A program made the position numbers and the translations under genes. Shown in pieces: positions 6,591-14,564 of a stretch of DNA of 16,576 nt. The notes below the pieces were generated by a model. That model was not told where the DNA came from and ran no database searches. It saw nothing but the letters and a program-made list of their open reading frames with translations. How positions within the stretch are numbered: position 1 is the first letter of the stretch; each line of letters begins with the position of its first letter. Origin of the DNA: an uncultured Eubacterium sp. (lineage in GTDB: Bacteria; Bacillota; Clostridia; Lachnospirales; Lachnospiraceae); contig CAJTTQ010000015.1 in NCBI GenBank assembly GCA_910579145.1, positions 1 through 16,576 on the forward strand, given 5' to 3'.

Positions 6591-7034
6591 ATGGTAAAAG
6601 AGACAAGGTCAACGTCATACATATACGGGAATGCGGCGCGGAAACTGCAGGCAGAACCGGCGAGACGGATTGAAAGAGAGCCGTCCGGCACTCCGCGCAA
6701 AAGACCAAAACCGCATGTAAAGCGGAGAGTGGACAAAGTTTCCGTCATGTTCATCGTCATCACATTTGCCATAGCGCTTACGGTGTGTTATAGTTATTTA
6801 CGGCTGCAATTCCAAAATACCTATATGAGCAAGCGGGTAGCGGCGCTCGAGAGTGAGGTATTGGAAATGGAGACCGAAAATTCAAATGAATGGCAGGCGC
6901 TGGAGGAAAATGTGGATCTGAACGAGATTTATAAAAAGGCGACGAAAGAACTGGGGATGAGGAGCGCGAAAAGCGATCAGATCTTTACATATGAGAGTAA
7001 GAAGAGTACACAGGTACGGCTGCATAATCAATAA
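6591..7034 (+). CDS. ftsL: FtsL-like cell-division protein (single-pass, coiled coil)
   Basis: This 147-residue bitopic membrane protein has a long basic cytoplasmic tail (1-48, rich in Arg/Lys/Pro), one membrane segment (about 50-70) and an outside coiled-coil region (about 72-110, with VAALESEVLEMETEN). It ends in a short segment resembling the ELGM part of FtsL/DivIC proteins. FtsL partners with FtsQ/DivIB and DivIC to recruit and activate FtsW and the septal PBP. The sequence itself is poorly conserved in this family, so the call rests on topology and on its place between rsmH and a PBP gene. The ATG at 6591 has GGAG at 6581-6584, 6 bases upstream. An in-frame ATG at 6579 has no properly spaced site. 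The next gene starts 17 bases after the stop. Confidence 0.82.
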   Translation: MVKETRSTSYIYGNAARKLQAEPARRIEREPSGTPRKRPKPHVKRRVDKVSVMFIVITFAIALTVCYSYLRLQFQNTYMSKRVAALESEVLEMETENSNEWQALEENVDLNEIYKKATKELGMRSAKSDQIFTYESKKSTQVRLHNQ

Positions 7035-7051
7035 GAAAAGAGGAATTTGGA

Positions 7052-8869
7052 ATGGAAGTCCGCAGGAGAGTCCGGGTACCGAGAAAAAGAAGAAGAAAGC
7101 GATTTACAAGAGGGATGACAAAGACCCTCTTTCTCTTTTTGGTGTTTGTATTACTGCTGTTTGTGGCGTTGGTCTTTCGAATCTATACGCTGAACCGGGA
7201 TCACGGGGATGGATATAAAAAACAGGTGTTTGCCCAGCAGTCGTATACCAATAAGGTTCTGAAATACCGCCGGGGGGCGATCAAAGACCGGAATGATACG
7301 ATCTTAGCCCAGAGTGTACGGCGGTTCCAACTGGTACTAGAGCCGAGGACGATTCTGGCGAAAGAGGATGTGCGCAAAGAAACAGTGGCGCAGCTCGCAC
7401 AGTATTTCCAGGCCGATGCAACTGTGATCGAACAGATCCTTACGGATAATCCGAAGTCCATGTACCAGTATGTCGAAGGGTGCAGGGAGCTGACGAAAGA
7501 GCAGGTTTTTGGATTTCAGGAATTGATGAAAGAGAATAAGGATGTACAGGGAGTGTGGTTCGAAGAAACGTTTAAGAGAATCTATCCGCTCGATACGATC
7601 GCCTCAAATATCGTGGGATTTACGGCATCCGAAAATGAGGGAACGTATGGGATCGAAGGGACGTATAACGAACAGTTAAATGGAAGGACGGGAAGGGAAT
7701 ACGGGTATTTTGATGCCAATATGAATTTCCAGAGGACGGTAAAAAAAGCGTCGAATGGAAACAGTGTCGTCCTTACGATCGATGCCAATGTACAGAGGGT
7801 TATTGAAAAACTGATCAAACAATACAATAAGGATGTGGGAACGAAAAATATCGCAGTCATGGTGATGAACCCGAACAACGGGGAAATATTAGCTATGGCG
7901 TCCCAGAATTCGTACGATCTGAACAACCCGAGAGATCTGTCCTCCATGTACACACAGGAGGAAATCGAAGGGATGGACGAGACGACAGCGACGCAGAATC
8001 TGATGGCGATGTGGTCGAACTTCTGTATCGCGTTTGCCTATGAACCGGGATCGACGTTTAAGCCGTTTACGGTCGCTGCGGCGCTTGATGAGGGCCAGGC
8101 AAAAGATTCGGACTATTTTGAGTGTCCGGGCATGATGAATATCGCGGGTACGGACATCCGCTGTTCTGTGCGTTCCGGGCACGGGAACATATCCCTGCAA
8201 AAAGGGGTCATGGAATCGTGTAACTGCGTGATGATGCAGATCAGTTCGAAGCTGGGGAGGGATCAGTTCAGCAAATACAATCACATTTTCGGGTTCGGCC
8301 AAAAGACAGGGATCGACCTGCCGGGAGAAGCGACAGGGCAGATCCATGCAAGAGAGGATCTGAATCCGGTCGAGCTTGCCACGAGCAGTTTCGGTCAGAC
8401 GCAGTCAGTCACGATGATCCAGATGGCTGCCGGATTTTCTTCTCTCGTCAATGGAGGAGATTACTATCAGCCCCATCTGGTAAAGGAAGTTCAAAATGAG
8501 AACGGAGCCGTTGTCGAAAGTGTCACACCGGTCGTCGTAAAGAAGACCGTGTCAGAAAATACGAGCCGCCTGCTGCGGAAATATCTGTTGGCTACCGTAG
8601 AGGAGGGGACGGCGGGCCCGGCAAAGGTCAAAGGATACAGCATCGGTGGAAAAACGGGGACGGCACAAAAGCGGCCGGTCGAAGAAAAAAATTACCTTTT
8701 GTCATTTATCGGATGCGTTCCGGCGGAGGATCCGCAGGCGGTTATTTATGTCATCATTGATGAGCCAAATGTGGAAGAACAGGCGCACAGCACGTACGCG
8801 ACAGAATTTTCTTCAAAAATCATGAAGAAGATATTGCCATTTCTCGGTATATACCCGGAAACAAACTAA
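7052..8869 (+). CDS. ftsI: Class B penicillin-binding protein, FtsI/SpoVD type (first of two)
   Basis: This is a D,D-transpeptidase that cross-links peptidoglycan outside the membrane and works with the SEDS glycan polymerase FtsW. The 605 residues comprise a very basic N-terminal tail (3-20), a membrane anchor (about 24-45) and a PBP dimerisation domain beginning at YRRGAIKDRN (72-81). The transpeptidase domain follows (about 235-595). The active-site motifs are complete: S334-T-F-K337, S389-C-N391 and K534-T-G536. No PASTA domain follows. AGAGGA at about 7038-7043 precedes the ATG. The place directly after ftsL suits the main division PBP. A second, related PBP follows 36 bases later, so which of the two acts in division and which in sporulation cannot be decided from sequence alone. 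Confidence 0.9.
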   Translation: MEVRRRVRVPRKRRRKRFTRGMTKTLFLFLVFVLLLFVALVFRIYTLNRDHGDGYKKQVFAQQSYTNKVLKYRRGAIKDRNDTILAQSVRRFQLVLEPRTILAKEDVRKETVAQLAQYFQADATVIEQILTDNPKSMYQYVEGCRELTKEQVFGFQELMKENKDVQGVWFEETFKRIYPLDTIASNIVGFTASENEGTYGIEGTYNEQLNGRTGREYGYFDANMNFQRTVKKASNGNSVVLTIDANVQRVIEKLIKQYNKDVGTKNIAVMVMNPNNGEILAMASQNSYDLNNPRDLSSMYTQEEIEGMDETTATQNLMAMWSNFCIAFAYEPGSTFKPFTVAAALDEGQAKDSDYFECPGMMNIAGTDIRCSVRSGHGNISLQKGVMESCNCVMMQISSKLGRDQFSKYNHIFGFGQKTGIDLPGEATGQIHAREDLNPVELATSSFGQTQSVTMIQMAAGFSSLVNGGDYYQPHLVKEVQNENGAVVESVTPVVVKKTVSENTSRLLRKYLLATVEEGTAGPAKVKGYSIGGKTGTAQKRPVEEKNYLLSFIGCVPAEDPQAVIYVIIDEPNVEEQAHSTYATEFSSKIMKKILPFLGIYPETN

Positions 8870-8905
8870 TACATTAGTAGAGATATGAGTTTCTGAGGTG
8901 ACATT

Positions 8906-10624
8906 ATGCTAGTCGGGCACAAAACATACCAGCGTCAGAATCTGTTTTTGGTATTTTTTGTATTTTCCCTCATACTGATCGTGATGATGGCCAGACTCGG
9001 GTATCTCATGATATACCGGGCGGATTACTACGGCGTGATGGCGAAGGAACTGCATGAGAGGGAGCGTGCGATCAAGGCGGAACGGGGGAAGATCCTAGAC
9101 CGGAACGGAAACCTTTTGGCCGGCAATGTATCGGTATCCACGATCTCGGTCATACACAGCCAGATCGAGGATCCGGAAAAGGTTGTCAGCGTCCTTTCTT
9201 CGGAACTTGGCATTGAGGCAGACGTCATTCGGAAAAAGGTGGAAAAGGTGTCCTCCCGTGAGAAAATAAAATCCAATGTCGAAAAAGAAATCTCCGATAA
9301 GATCCGGAGCTACCGTCTGGCCGGGGTGACAGTGGACGAAGATTATAAACGATATTATGAATACGGCTCCCTGGCATCTAAAGTGCTTGGTTTTACCGGC
9401 GGTGACAATCAGGGGATCATCGGACTCGAAGTGTCCTACGAGAAATATCTGAAAGGGATCGACGGCTCGATCCTGACGATGACGACGGCGGGCGGTACGG
9501 AGATCAAAAACGGGGCAGAAGACCGCGTCGAGCCGGTGGCCGGGTGGACACTGACGACGAGCCTGGATCTGAACGTGATGAAATACGCGAACCAGGTCGC
9601 CTATACGCTTTTGGAGCAGAAACAGGCGAAAACGGTGGAGATCCTTATCATGAATCCGCAGAACGGTGAAATTTACGCGATGGTAAACGCGCCCGAATTT
9701 GACCTGAACAATCCGTATGAGTTAAATGGCGGTTCCGACGGACTTACGGAAAAAGAAAAGATGGAGCGCCTGAATAACCAGTGGCGGAATCTCGCGGTGA
9801 GCGATACGTACGAGCCGGGATCTACGTTTAAGGTCATAACGACGGCGGCGGCGCTCGAAAAAGGCGTTGTGACGATGGATGACAGGTTTTCCTGTCCCGG
9901 CTATAAAATCGTGGAAGACCGGAGGATCCGCTGCCACAAAACGACAGGGCACGGCGCCCAGACATTTCTCCAGGCGATCGGGAACTCGTGCAACCCCGTA
10001 TTTATGGAAGTCGGGGCCAGAGTCGGCGTGGACGGGATGTTTGAGGAAATGAAGCGGTTCGGTGTCCTTGCAAAGACCGGCATCGACGTGCCGGGCGAGG
10101 CGGGGACGATCATGCACAAAAAGGAAAATGTAGGGGCGGTAGAACTTGCCACGATGTCATTCGGCCAGTCATTCCAGCTCTCGCCGATCCGTATGCTCAC
10201 GACGGTGTCGTCGATCATCAACGGCGGCAAGAGCATTACGCCGCACTTTGGCGTGACGGCGGAGAGCAGCGATGGAACGGCGATGAAGAAGTTTTCTTAT
10301 GGAGACGGTTCTACCATATTAAGTGAGGAGAAGTCGAAACAGATCTGTGAGGCGCTCGGAAAGGTCGTGACGGACGGCGGAGGGAAAAAGGCGGCGGTAG
10401 ACGGATATGTCGTCGGAGCAAAGACCGGAACGAGTCAGAAGCTGCCGCGCGGCAATGGCAAGTACATTGCTTCCTGTATCGGGTTTGCGCCCGTGGATCA
10501 CCCGGAGGTGATCGCGATGGTACGTATCGATGAGCCGCAGGGCCTTTATTATGGCGGTACGATCGCGGCGCCGGCGATCTCCTCGATCTATACAAACATT
10601 CTTCCCTATCTTTTGGAAGATTAA
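8906..10624 (+). CDS. Class B penicillin-binding protein, SpoVD/FtsI type (second of two)
   Basis: A second membrane-anchored D,D-transpeptidase of 572 residues. It has a short N-terminal tail, a membrane segment (about 13-37), a dimerisation domain starting at AERGKILDRNGN (58-69) and a transpeptidase domain (about 212-565). The motifs are S306-T-F-K309, S361-C-N363 and K506-T-G508. Stretches such as TYEPGSTFKVIT, GNSCNPVFMEVGARVG and GGTIAAPAI are close to B. subtilis SpoVD as I remember it, but the C-terminal PASTA domain of SpoVD is absent and the protein ends just after the catalytic domain. GAGGTGA at 8895-8901 lies 4 bases before the ATG. It could be the sporulation counterpart of the preceding gene. 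The two are clearly different in sequence, so this is an old duplication. Confidence 0.9.
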   Translation: MLVGHKTYQRQNLFLVFFVFSLILIVMMARLGYLMIYRADYYGVMAKELHERERAIKAERGKILDRNGNLLAGNVSVSTISVIHSQIEDPEKVVSVLSSELGIEADVIRKKVEKVSSREKIKSNVEKEISDKIRSYRLAGVTVDEDYKRYYEYGSLASKVLGFTGGDNQGIIGLEVSYEKYLKGIDGSILTMTTAGGTEIKNGAEDRVEPVAGWTLTTSLDLNVMKYANQVAYTLLEQKQAKTVEILIMNPQNGEIYAMVNAPEFDLNNPYELNGGSDGLTEKEKMERLNNQWRNLAVSDTYEPGSTFKVITTAAALEKGVVTMDDRFSCPGYKIVEDRRIRCHKTTGHGAQTFLQAIGNSCNPVFMEVGARVGVDGMFEEMKRFGVLAKTGIDVPGEAGTIMHKKENVGAVELATMSFGQSFQLSPIRMLTTVSSIINGGKSITPHFGVTAESSDGTAMKKFSYGDGSTILSEEKSKQICEALGKVVTDGGGKKAAVDGYVVGAKTGTSQKLPRGNGKYIASCIGFAPVDHPEVIAMVRIDEPQGLYYGGTIAAPAISSIYTNILPYLLED

Positions 10625-10629
10625 CTTGC

Positions 10630-10660
10630 GGAGGAAGCCGTAATGGAGTACAATGAGTAG
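10630..10660 (+). other. Five-codon mini-frame with a strong ribosome-binding site, between PBP and mraY
   Basis: GGAGGA at 10630-10635 is followed, 7 bases later, by ATG and four more sense codons, then TAG (10643-10660). It could be a leader peptide, the remnant of a gene lost from the cluster (murE or murF often lie here in other bacteria), or chance. The bases from 10661 to 10693 are A+T-rich, without a clear promoter. Confidence 0.25.
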
Positions 10661-10704
10661 TAAATGGTCGTTAGATAAAAATAAGATAAAATGAGGTGCT
10701 AAGT

Positions 10705-11667
10705 GTGAAGTTAGATTTAAGTGTATTAATGCCGGTAATCATATCGTTTGGGATCAGCGTGGTTTTGTGCCCGGTCATCATACCGTTTCTGCGCAAGCTG
10801 AAGTTTGGGCAGTATGTGAGGGATGACGGGCCGGAGTCGCATTTGAAAAAGGCGGGGACGCCGACGATGGGCGGACTTGTCATATTGGTGTCCATTCTCC
10901 TTACCTCCCTGATCTATGTGAGAAGATATCCAGACATTATCCCCGTGCTTTTTATGACACTTGGTTTTGGGATCATAGGATTTCTGGATGATTACATCAA
11001 GGTCGTGATGAAGCGTTCGCTCGGACTCCGTCCGATGCAGAAAATGCTGGGACAGTTTATCGTGACCGCGATCTTTGTATATTACTATTTTCATGTGGCA
11101 AAACTGGACGCATCGATCCTGATCCCGTTTACGGGAGGGCAGACGTTTGTGATGCCGGACTGGCTTTTCGTCTTTGTATTTATCGTTGTCTTGGGTACGG
11201 TAAACGGTGTAAACTTTACCGATGGACTCGACGGTCTGGCTTCCGGTGTGACTGCGATCGTCGGCACGTTCTTTACGATGGCAGCGCTGGCGCTGAATGC
11301 GGATATGGCTCCGATCACGGGAGCAGTCGTGGGAGGCGTTTTGGGATTTTTGCTCTTTAACACGTATCCGGCACGGGTGTTTATGGGAGACACCGGTTCC
11401 CTCGCGCTCGGAGGGTTCGTGGCATCCATCGCGCTCATGCTCCACATGCCGCTCTTTATCGTGATCGTTGGGCTTATTTATCTGGTAGAAGTACTTTCTG
11501 TTATGCTGCAGGTAGGTTATTTCAAACTGACGCACGGAAAACGGATCTTTAAGATGGCTCCGATCCACCACCACTTTGAACTCTGCGGTTTTTCGGAGAC
11601 GCAGGTCGTAGCCGCGTTCAGTATTCTGACGGCGATCCTGTGTCTAGTGGGATTGATGGCATTTTGA
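10705..11667 (+). CDS. mraY: Phospho-N-acetylmuramoyl-pentapeptide transferase MraY
   Basis: MraY moves phospho-MurNAc-pentapeptide from UDP onto undecaprenyl phosphate, forming lipid I on the inner face of the membrane. The product has 320 residues and about ten hydrophobic segments. Family motifs are GTPTMGG (51-57), the catalytic Asp pair in FLDDYIKV (D95, D96), NGVNFTDGLDGLASG (167-181), VFMGDTGSLALGG (225-237) and MAPIHHHFE (284-292). The GTG at 10705 is chosen because AGGTG at 10694-10698 is 6 bases upstream. An in-frame GTG at 10696 would add three residues but falls inside that site. No murF precedes it, in contrast to many dcw clusters. Confidence 0.96.
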   Translation: MKLDLSVLMPVIISFGISVVLCPVIIPFLRKLKFGQYVRDDGPESHLKKAGTPTMGGLVILVSILLTSLIYVRRYPDIIPVLFMTLGFGIIGFLDDYIKVVMKRSLGLRPMQKMLGQFIVTAIFVYYYFHVAKLDASILIPFTGGQTFVMPDWLFVFVFIVVLGTVNGVNFTDGLDGLASGVTAIVGTFFTMAALALNADMAPITGAVVGGVLGFLLFNTYPARVFMGDTGSLALGGFVASIALMLHMPLFIVIVGLIYLVEVLSVMLQVGYFKLTHGKRIFKMAPIHHHFELCGFSETQVVAAFSILTAILCLVGLMAF

Positions 11668-11707
11668 GAAGGGTGTTTATGTGCGGATCGGCGGAATAGA
11701 AAGGTTT

Positions 11708-11734
11708 GGGCAGTAACGGAGCCGTTGCCTGCCC
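11708..11734 (+). repeat. Strong hairpin in the mraY-murD spacer
   Basis: GGGCAG (11708-11713) pairs with CTGCCC (11729-11734), and AACG with CGTT inside it, around a GAGC loop. GGAAATGAGG follows rather than a T run, so it is not an intrinsic terminator. It lies 7 bases before the murD ribosome-binding site (GAGGA, 11741-11745) and may act on RNA stability or murD translation. Upstream, GAGAAGG at 11666-11672 precedes a six-codon frame, ATG at 11679 to TAG at 11699. Confidence 0.5.
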
Positions 11735-11749
11735 GGAAATGAGGAAAAC

Positions 11750-13111
11750 ATGGTATTAAAGGATAAAAAGGTATTAGTAGTCGGCTTGGGAAAAAGCGGG
11801 ATGGCTGCCTATGAACTGCTCAGGCAGATCGGGGCGGATGTGAGCCTGTATGATGGAAATCCAGATGTGGAAGTCGATAAGATCGATGTCCCGGTTTATC
11901 GGGGGACATACCCGGAAGGCGAGTTTGCGTTGTTTGACTGCGCCGTCTTTAGTCCGGGTGTACCGCTCGACATTCCGCTGGCAGTGTTTTTAAAAGAAAG
12001 CGGCGTGCCGGTGATCGGAGAAATTGAACTTGCGTACCAGATGGAACAGGGTCATGTCGTCGGGATTACCGGAACGAACGGCAAAACGACGACGACAACT
12101 CTCGTAGGAGAGATCATGAAAGCGTATTACGAGCATACGTTTATCGTCGGAAATATAGGAAATCCCTACACGCTTGAGGCTTCGAAGACATCACCGGACT
12201 CCGTCACGGTTGCTGAGATCAGCAGTTTCCAGCTTGAGACGATCGATACGTTTGCGCCTGATGTGAGCGCGGTTCTCAATATCACGCCGGATCATCTGAA
12301 TCGCCATAAAACGATGGAACATTATATTGACACAAAAATGAATATAACGAAAAATCAGGGCAGTGATAAGCTGTGCGTACTGAATTATGAGGATGAGATT
12401 CTCCGGGAACGGGCGGCGGTGCTGCCGTGCCGGGTCGCGTTTTTCAGCAGCCGGAGGAAACCAGATCGCGTGATGCCGTCTACCGGGCAGCCGTGTCTGG
12501 ATCTGTACCAGACGGCGGAGGGGGATATTGTGTGCGCCGGGTCCGGGCGCGTACTCCTGAACCAGAGACAAACCCGTCTGCCGGGCAGCCACAACGCGGA
12601 AAATATCATGGCGGCTCTTATCATCGCACAGGAAATGGGTGTTCCCGAGGAACTGGCGATCCAGACCGTGCGGGAATTTCGTCCGGTGGAACACCGGGTG
12701 GAATTTGTGGAAACCGTGTCCGGTGTTGATTATTACAACGATTCCAAGGGCACGAATCCTGACGCAGCAATAAAGGGGATCCAGTCGATGGACCGTCCGA
12801 CGGTTCTCATCGGCGGCGGTTATGATAAAGGCGGCGGTTTTTCCGACTGGATCAGGAGTTTCGATGGCAAAGTAAAGAAGCTCATCCTTCTCGGGGAAAC
12901 GAAACACCGGATCGCGAAAGAAGCACAGGAATGCGGCTTTTTCCAGTATGAGATCGTGGAAACGCTCGAGGAGGCAGTGAAGGCTGCCCATGAACTGGCG
13001 GAGGAGGGCGATGCGGTGCTGCTTTCGCCCGCGTGCGCGAGCTGGGATATGTTTAAGTCTTATGAACAGCGCGGTGACCGGTTCAAGCAATTGGTTCGTG
13101 AGTTAGAATAG
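11750..13111 (+). CDS. murD: UDP-N-acetylmuramoyl-L-alanine--D-glutamate ligase MurD
   Basis: MurD is the cytoplasmic ATP-dependent ligase that adds D-glutamate to UDP-MurNAc-L-Ala. Its 453 residues are the usual length. The N-terminal UDP-binding Rossmann part is VLVVGLGKSGMAA (8-20). The ATP loop GITGTNGKTTTTT is at 105-117. AEISSFQLE (155-163) and the expected carbamylated lysine in TKMNIT (K196) follow. LPGSHNAENIMAA (277-289) and NDSKGTNPDAA (330-340) are Mur ligase motifs, and the C-terminal SPACASWDMFKSYEQRGD (426-443) is specific to MurD. GAGGA at 11741-11745 precedes the ATG. ftsW follows after a 33-base gap. Confidence 0.97.
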   Translation: MVLKDKKVLVVGLGKSGMAAYELLRQIGADVSLYDGNPDVEVDKIDVPVYRGTYPEGEFALFDCAVFSPGVPLDIPLAVFLKESGVPVIGEIELAYQMEQGHVVGITGTNGKTTTTTLVGEIMKAYYEHTFIVGNIGNPYTLEASKTSPDSVTVAEISSFQLETIDTFAPDVSAVLNITPDHLNRHKTMEHYIDTKMNITKNQGSDKLCVLNYEDEILRERAAVLPCRVAFFSSRRKPDRVMPSTGQPCLDLYQTAEGDIVCAGSGRVLLNQRQTRLPGSHNAENIMAALIIAQEMGVPEELAIQTVREFRPVEHRVEFVETVSGVDYYNDSKGTNPDAAIKGIQSMDRPTVLIGGGYDKGGGFSDWIRSFDGKVKKLILLGETKHRIAKEAQECGFFQYEIVETLEEAVKAAHELAEEGDAVLLSPACASWDMFKSYEQRGDRFKQLVRELE

Positions 13112-13144
13112 TAAGTTTTTGGAGTGGCAGAAATGGAGGTTCAC

Positions 13145-14284
13145 ATGGGAAGGAAGGGGCAGAAACGAACAGCATACCGGGAAGAGAGTACGTTTGATTA
13201 CAGCCTTTTGCTGATCACCCTTTGTCTGGTCGGTTTTGGGCTTCTTATGATTTATAGTTCGCGTTCCTATACATCGCAGATCAAACATGGGGATGCCGCC
13301 TATTTTCTAAAAAAACAGCTTGTCGGCGTCATTGCCGGGATTGCTGCCATGCTCGTGGTGATGAATATCAATTACCGGGCATTCCTGAAAAAAATCCCCG
13401 CCCTCCGTCTTCGTTTCGTGACCGTGATCTATTTTTCGGCCGCCATTCTCCAGACCATTGTCATTTTTGTCGGAAAAGAGTTAAATGGCGCCAGGCGGTG
13501 GCTGTATATCGGGCCTCTCTCGATCCAGCCCTCGGAGATCACGAAAATTGCCATCATACTCATTACGGCATACTTTATCCAGATGACGCCGAAGGAAATG
13601 GGAAAACTCCGCGGGGTCGTGCGGGTCTTTATCCCGGTCGGGCTTCTTCTCGGATTGGTAGCGCTCGAAAACATGAGTACGGCGATCGTTATATTTATTA
13701 TTGCCTTTGGTATGTGCGCCGTGGCGGCGAGGAGTAAGTGGATCTATTTGTGGATTTTATGTCTCGGGGTCGCTGGTTTCGCGATGCTCATATTTTTCGG
13801 AGAGGGATTCCGTGCCGAGCGGTTTGAGATCTGGCGGGATGTGGAGCATCACGAAAAGGGATTTCAGATCTTACAGGGCCTGTACGCGATCGCGTCCGGC
13901 GGCGTATTTGGCACCGGGCTGGGCGAGAGTATGCAGAAACTCGGCTTCATTCCCGAACCACATAACGACATGATCTTCTCGATCATATGTGAGGAACTTG
14001 GCATGGTGGGCGCCGGGATCGTGATCCTCATGTTCATCCTTTTACTCTGGCGCATTTATAACACGGCGGTCACGTCCCCGGATCTGTTCAGCGGACTGAT
14101 CTGCACCGGGGTCATGATCCACATTGCGACACAGGTCGTCATGAATATCGCGGTGGTGACGAATTCGATGCCGTCTACCGGAATCCCGATGCCGTTTATC
14201 AGTTACGGAGGTACGAGTATTTCCATTCTCCTGGCGGAGATGGGTCTGGTACTCGGTATCTCCAAAAAACGAACAAAGACATGA
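13145..14284 (+). CDS. ftsW: SEDS peptidoglycan glycosyltransferase FtsW (or SpoVE)
   Basis: FtsW/SpoVE polymerises lipid II into septal glycan strands together with a class B PBP. The product has 379 residues and about ten membrane segments. Conserved motifs are NGARRWLYIGPLSIQPSE (114-131), GGVFGTGLGES (252-262), PEPHNDMIFSIICEELG (270-286) containing the putative catalytic D275, and TGIPMPFISYGGTS (345-358). The ATG at 13145 has GGAGGT at 13135-13140 directly upstream. In-frame starts at 13133 (ATG) and 13124 (GTG) would add four or seven residues. The position after murD matches both ftsW and spoVE of other Firmicutes, and sequence alone does not separate them. The last 20 bases of the gene are the start of the 109-bp repeat. 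Confidence 0.93.
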   Translation: MGRKGQKRTAYREESTFDYSLLLITLCLVGFGLLMIYSSRSYTSQIKHGDAAYFLKKQLVGVIAGIAAMLVVMNINYRAFLKKIPALRLRFVTVIYFSAAILQTIVIFVGKELNGARRWLYIGPLSIQPSEITKIAIILITAYFIQMTPKEMGKLRGVVRVFIPVGLLLGLVALENMSTAIVIFIIAFGMCAVAARSKWIYLWILCLGVAGFAMLIFFGEGFRAERFEIWRDVEHHEKGFQILQGLYAIASGGVFGTGLGESMQKLGFIPEPHNDMIFSIICEELGMVGAGIVILMFILLLWRIYNTAVTSPDLFSGLICTGVMIHIATQVVMNIAVVTNSMPSTGIPMPFISYGGTSISILLAEMGLVLGISKKRTKT

Positions 14285-14346
14285 TACCAAAATTCCCTAA
14301 CTGCATAATTTAGTAGTATTATAAGATTATGTAATGGGGGATTGTA

Positions 14347-14433
14347 GTGGTTATTGAAGTGGAAGGCGGCAGCAAAAACGAACAAAGACATGATACCAAT
14401 ATCCCTGGATTGCATAATTTAGTAGTATTATAA
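14347..14433 (+). CDS. 28-codon chimeric mini-ORF from repeat copy 1 into copy 2
   Basis: It starts at the duplicated GTG of murA with the same GGGGGA ribosome-binding site at 5 bases. It encodes the first nine residues of MurA (MVIEVEGGS), then a frame through the duplicated ftsW end that is not the FtsW frame, and stops at TAA 14431. The next duplicated GTG is 22 bases downstream. It is probably translated if the murA start signal works, but a function for the peptide is doubtful. Confidence 0.4.
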   Translation: MVIEVEGGSKNEQRHDTNIPGLHNLVVL

Positions 14434-14455
14434 GATTATGTAATGGGGGATTGTA

Positions 14456-14542
14456 GTGGTTATTGAAGTGGAAGGCGGCAGCAAAAACGAACAAAGACAT
14501 GATACCAATATCCCTGGATTGCATAATTTAGTAGTATTATAA
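14456..14542 (+). CDS. 28-codon chimeric mini-ORF from repeat copy 2 into copy 3
   Basis: Identical in DNA and peptide to the mini-ORF at 14347-14433, because both run from one repeat copy into a type-2/3 copy. Its TAA ends 22 bases before the true murA GTG at 14565. The two frames could act as upstream reading frames that lower or time murA translation, or be harmless by-products of the duplication. Confidence 0.4.
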   Translation: MVIEVEGGSKNEQRHDTNIPGLHNLVVL

Positions 14543-14564
14543 GATTATGTAATGGGGGATTGTA

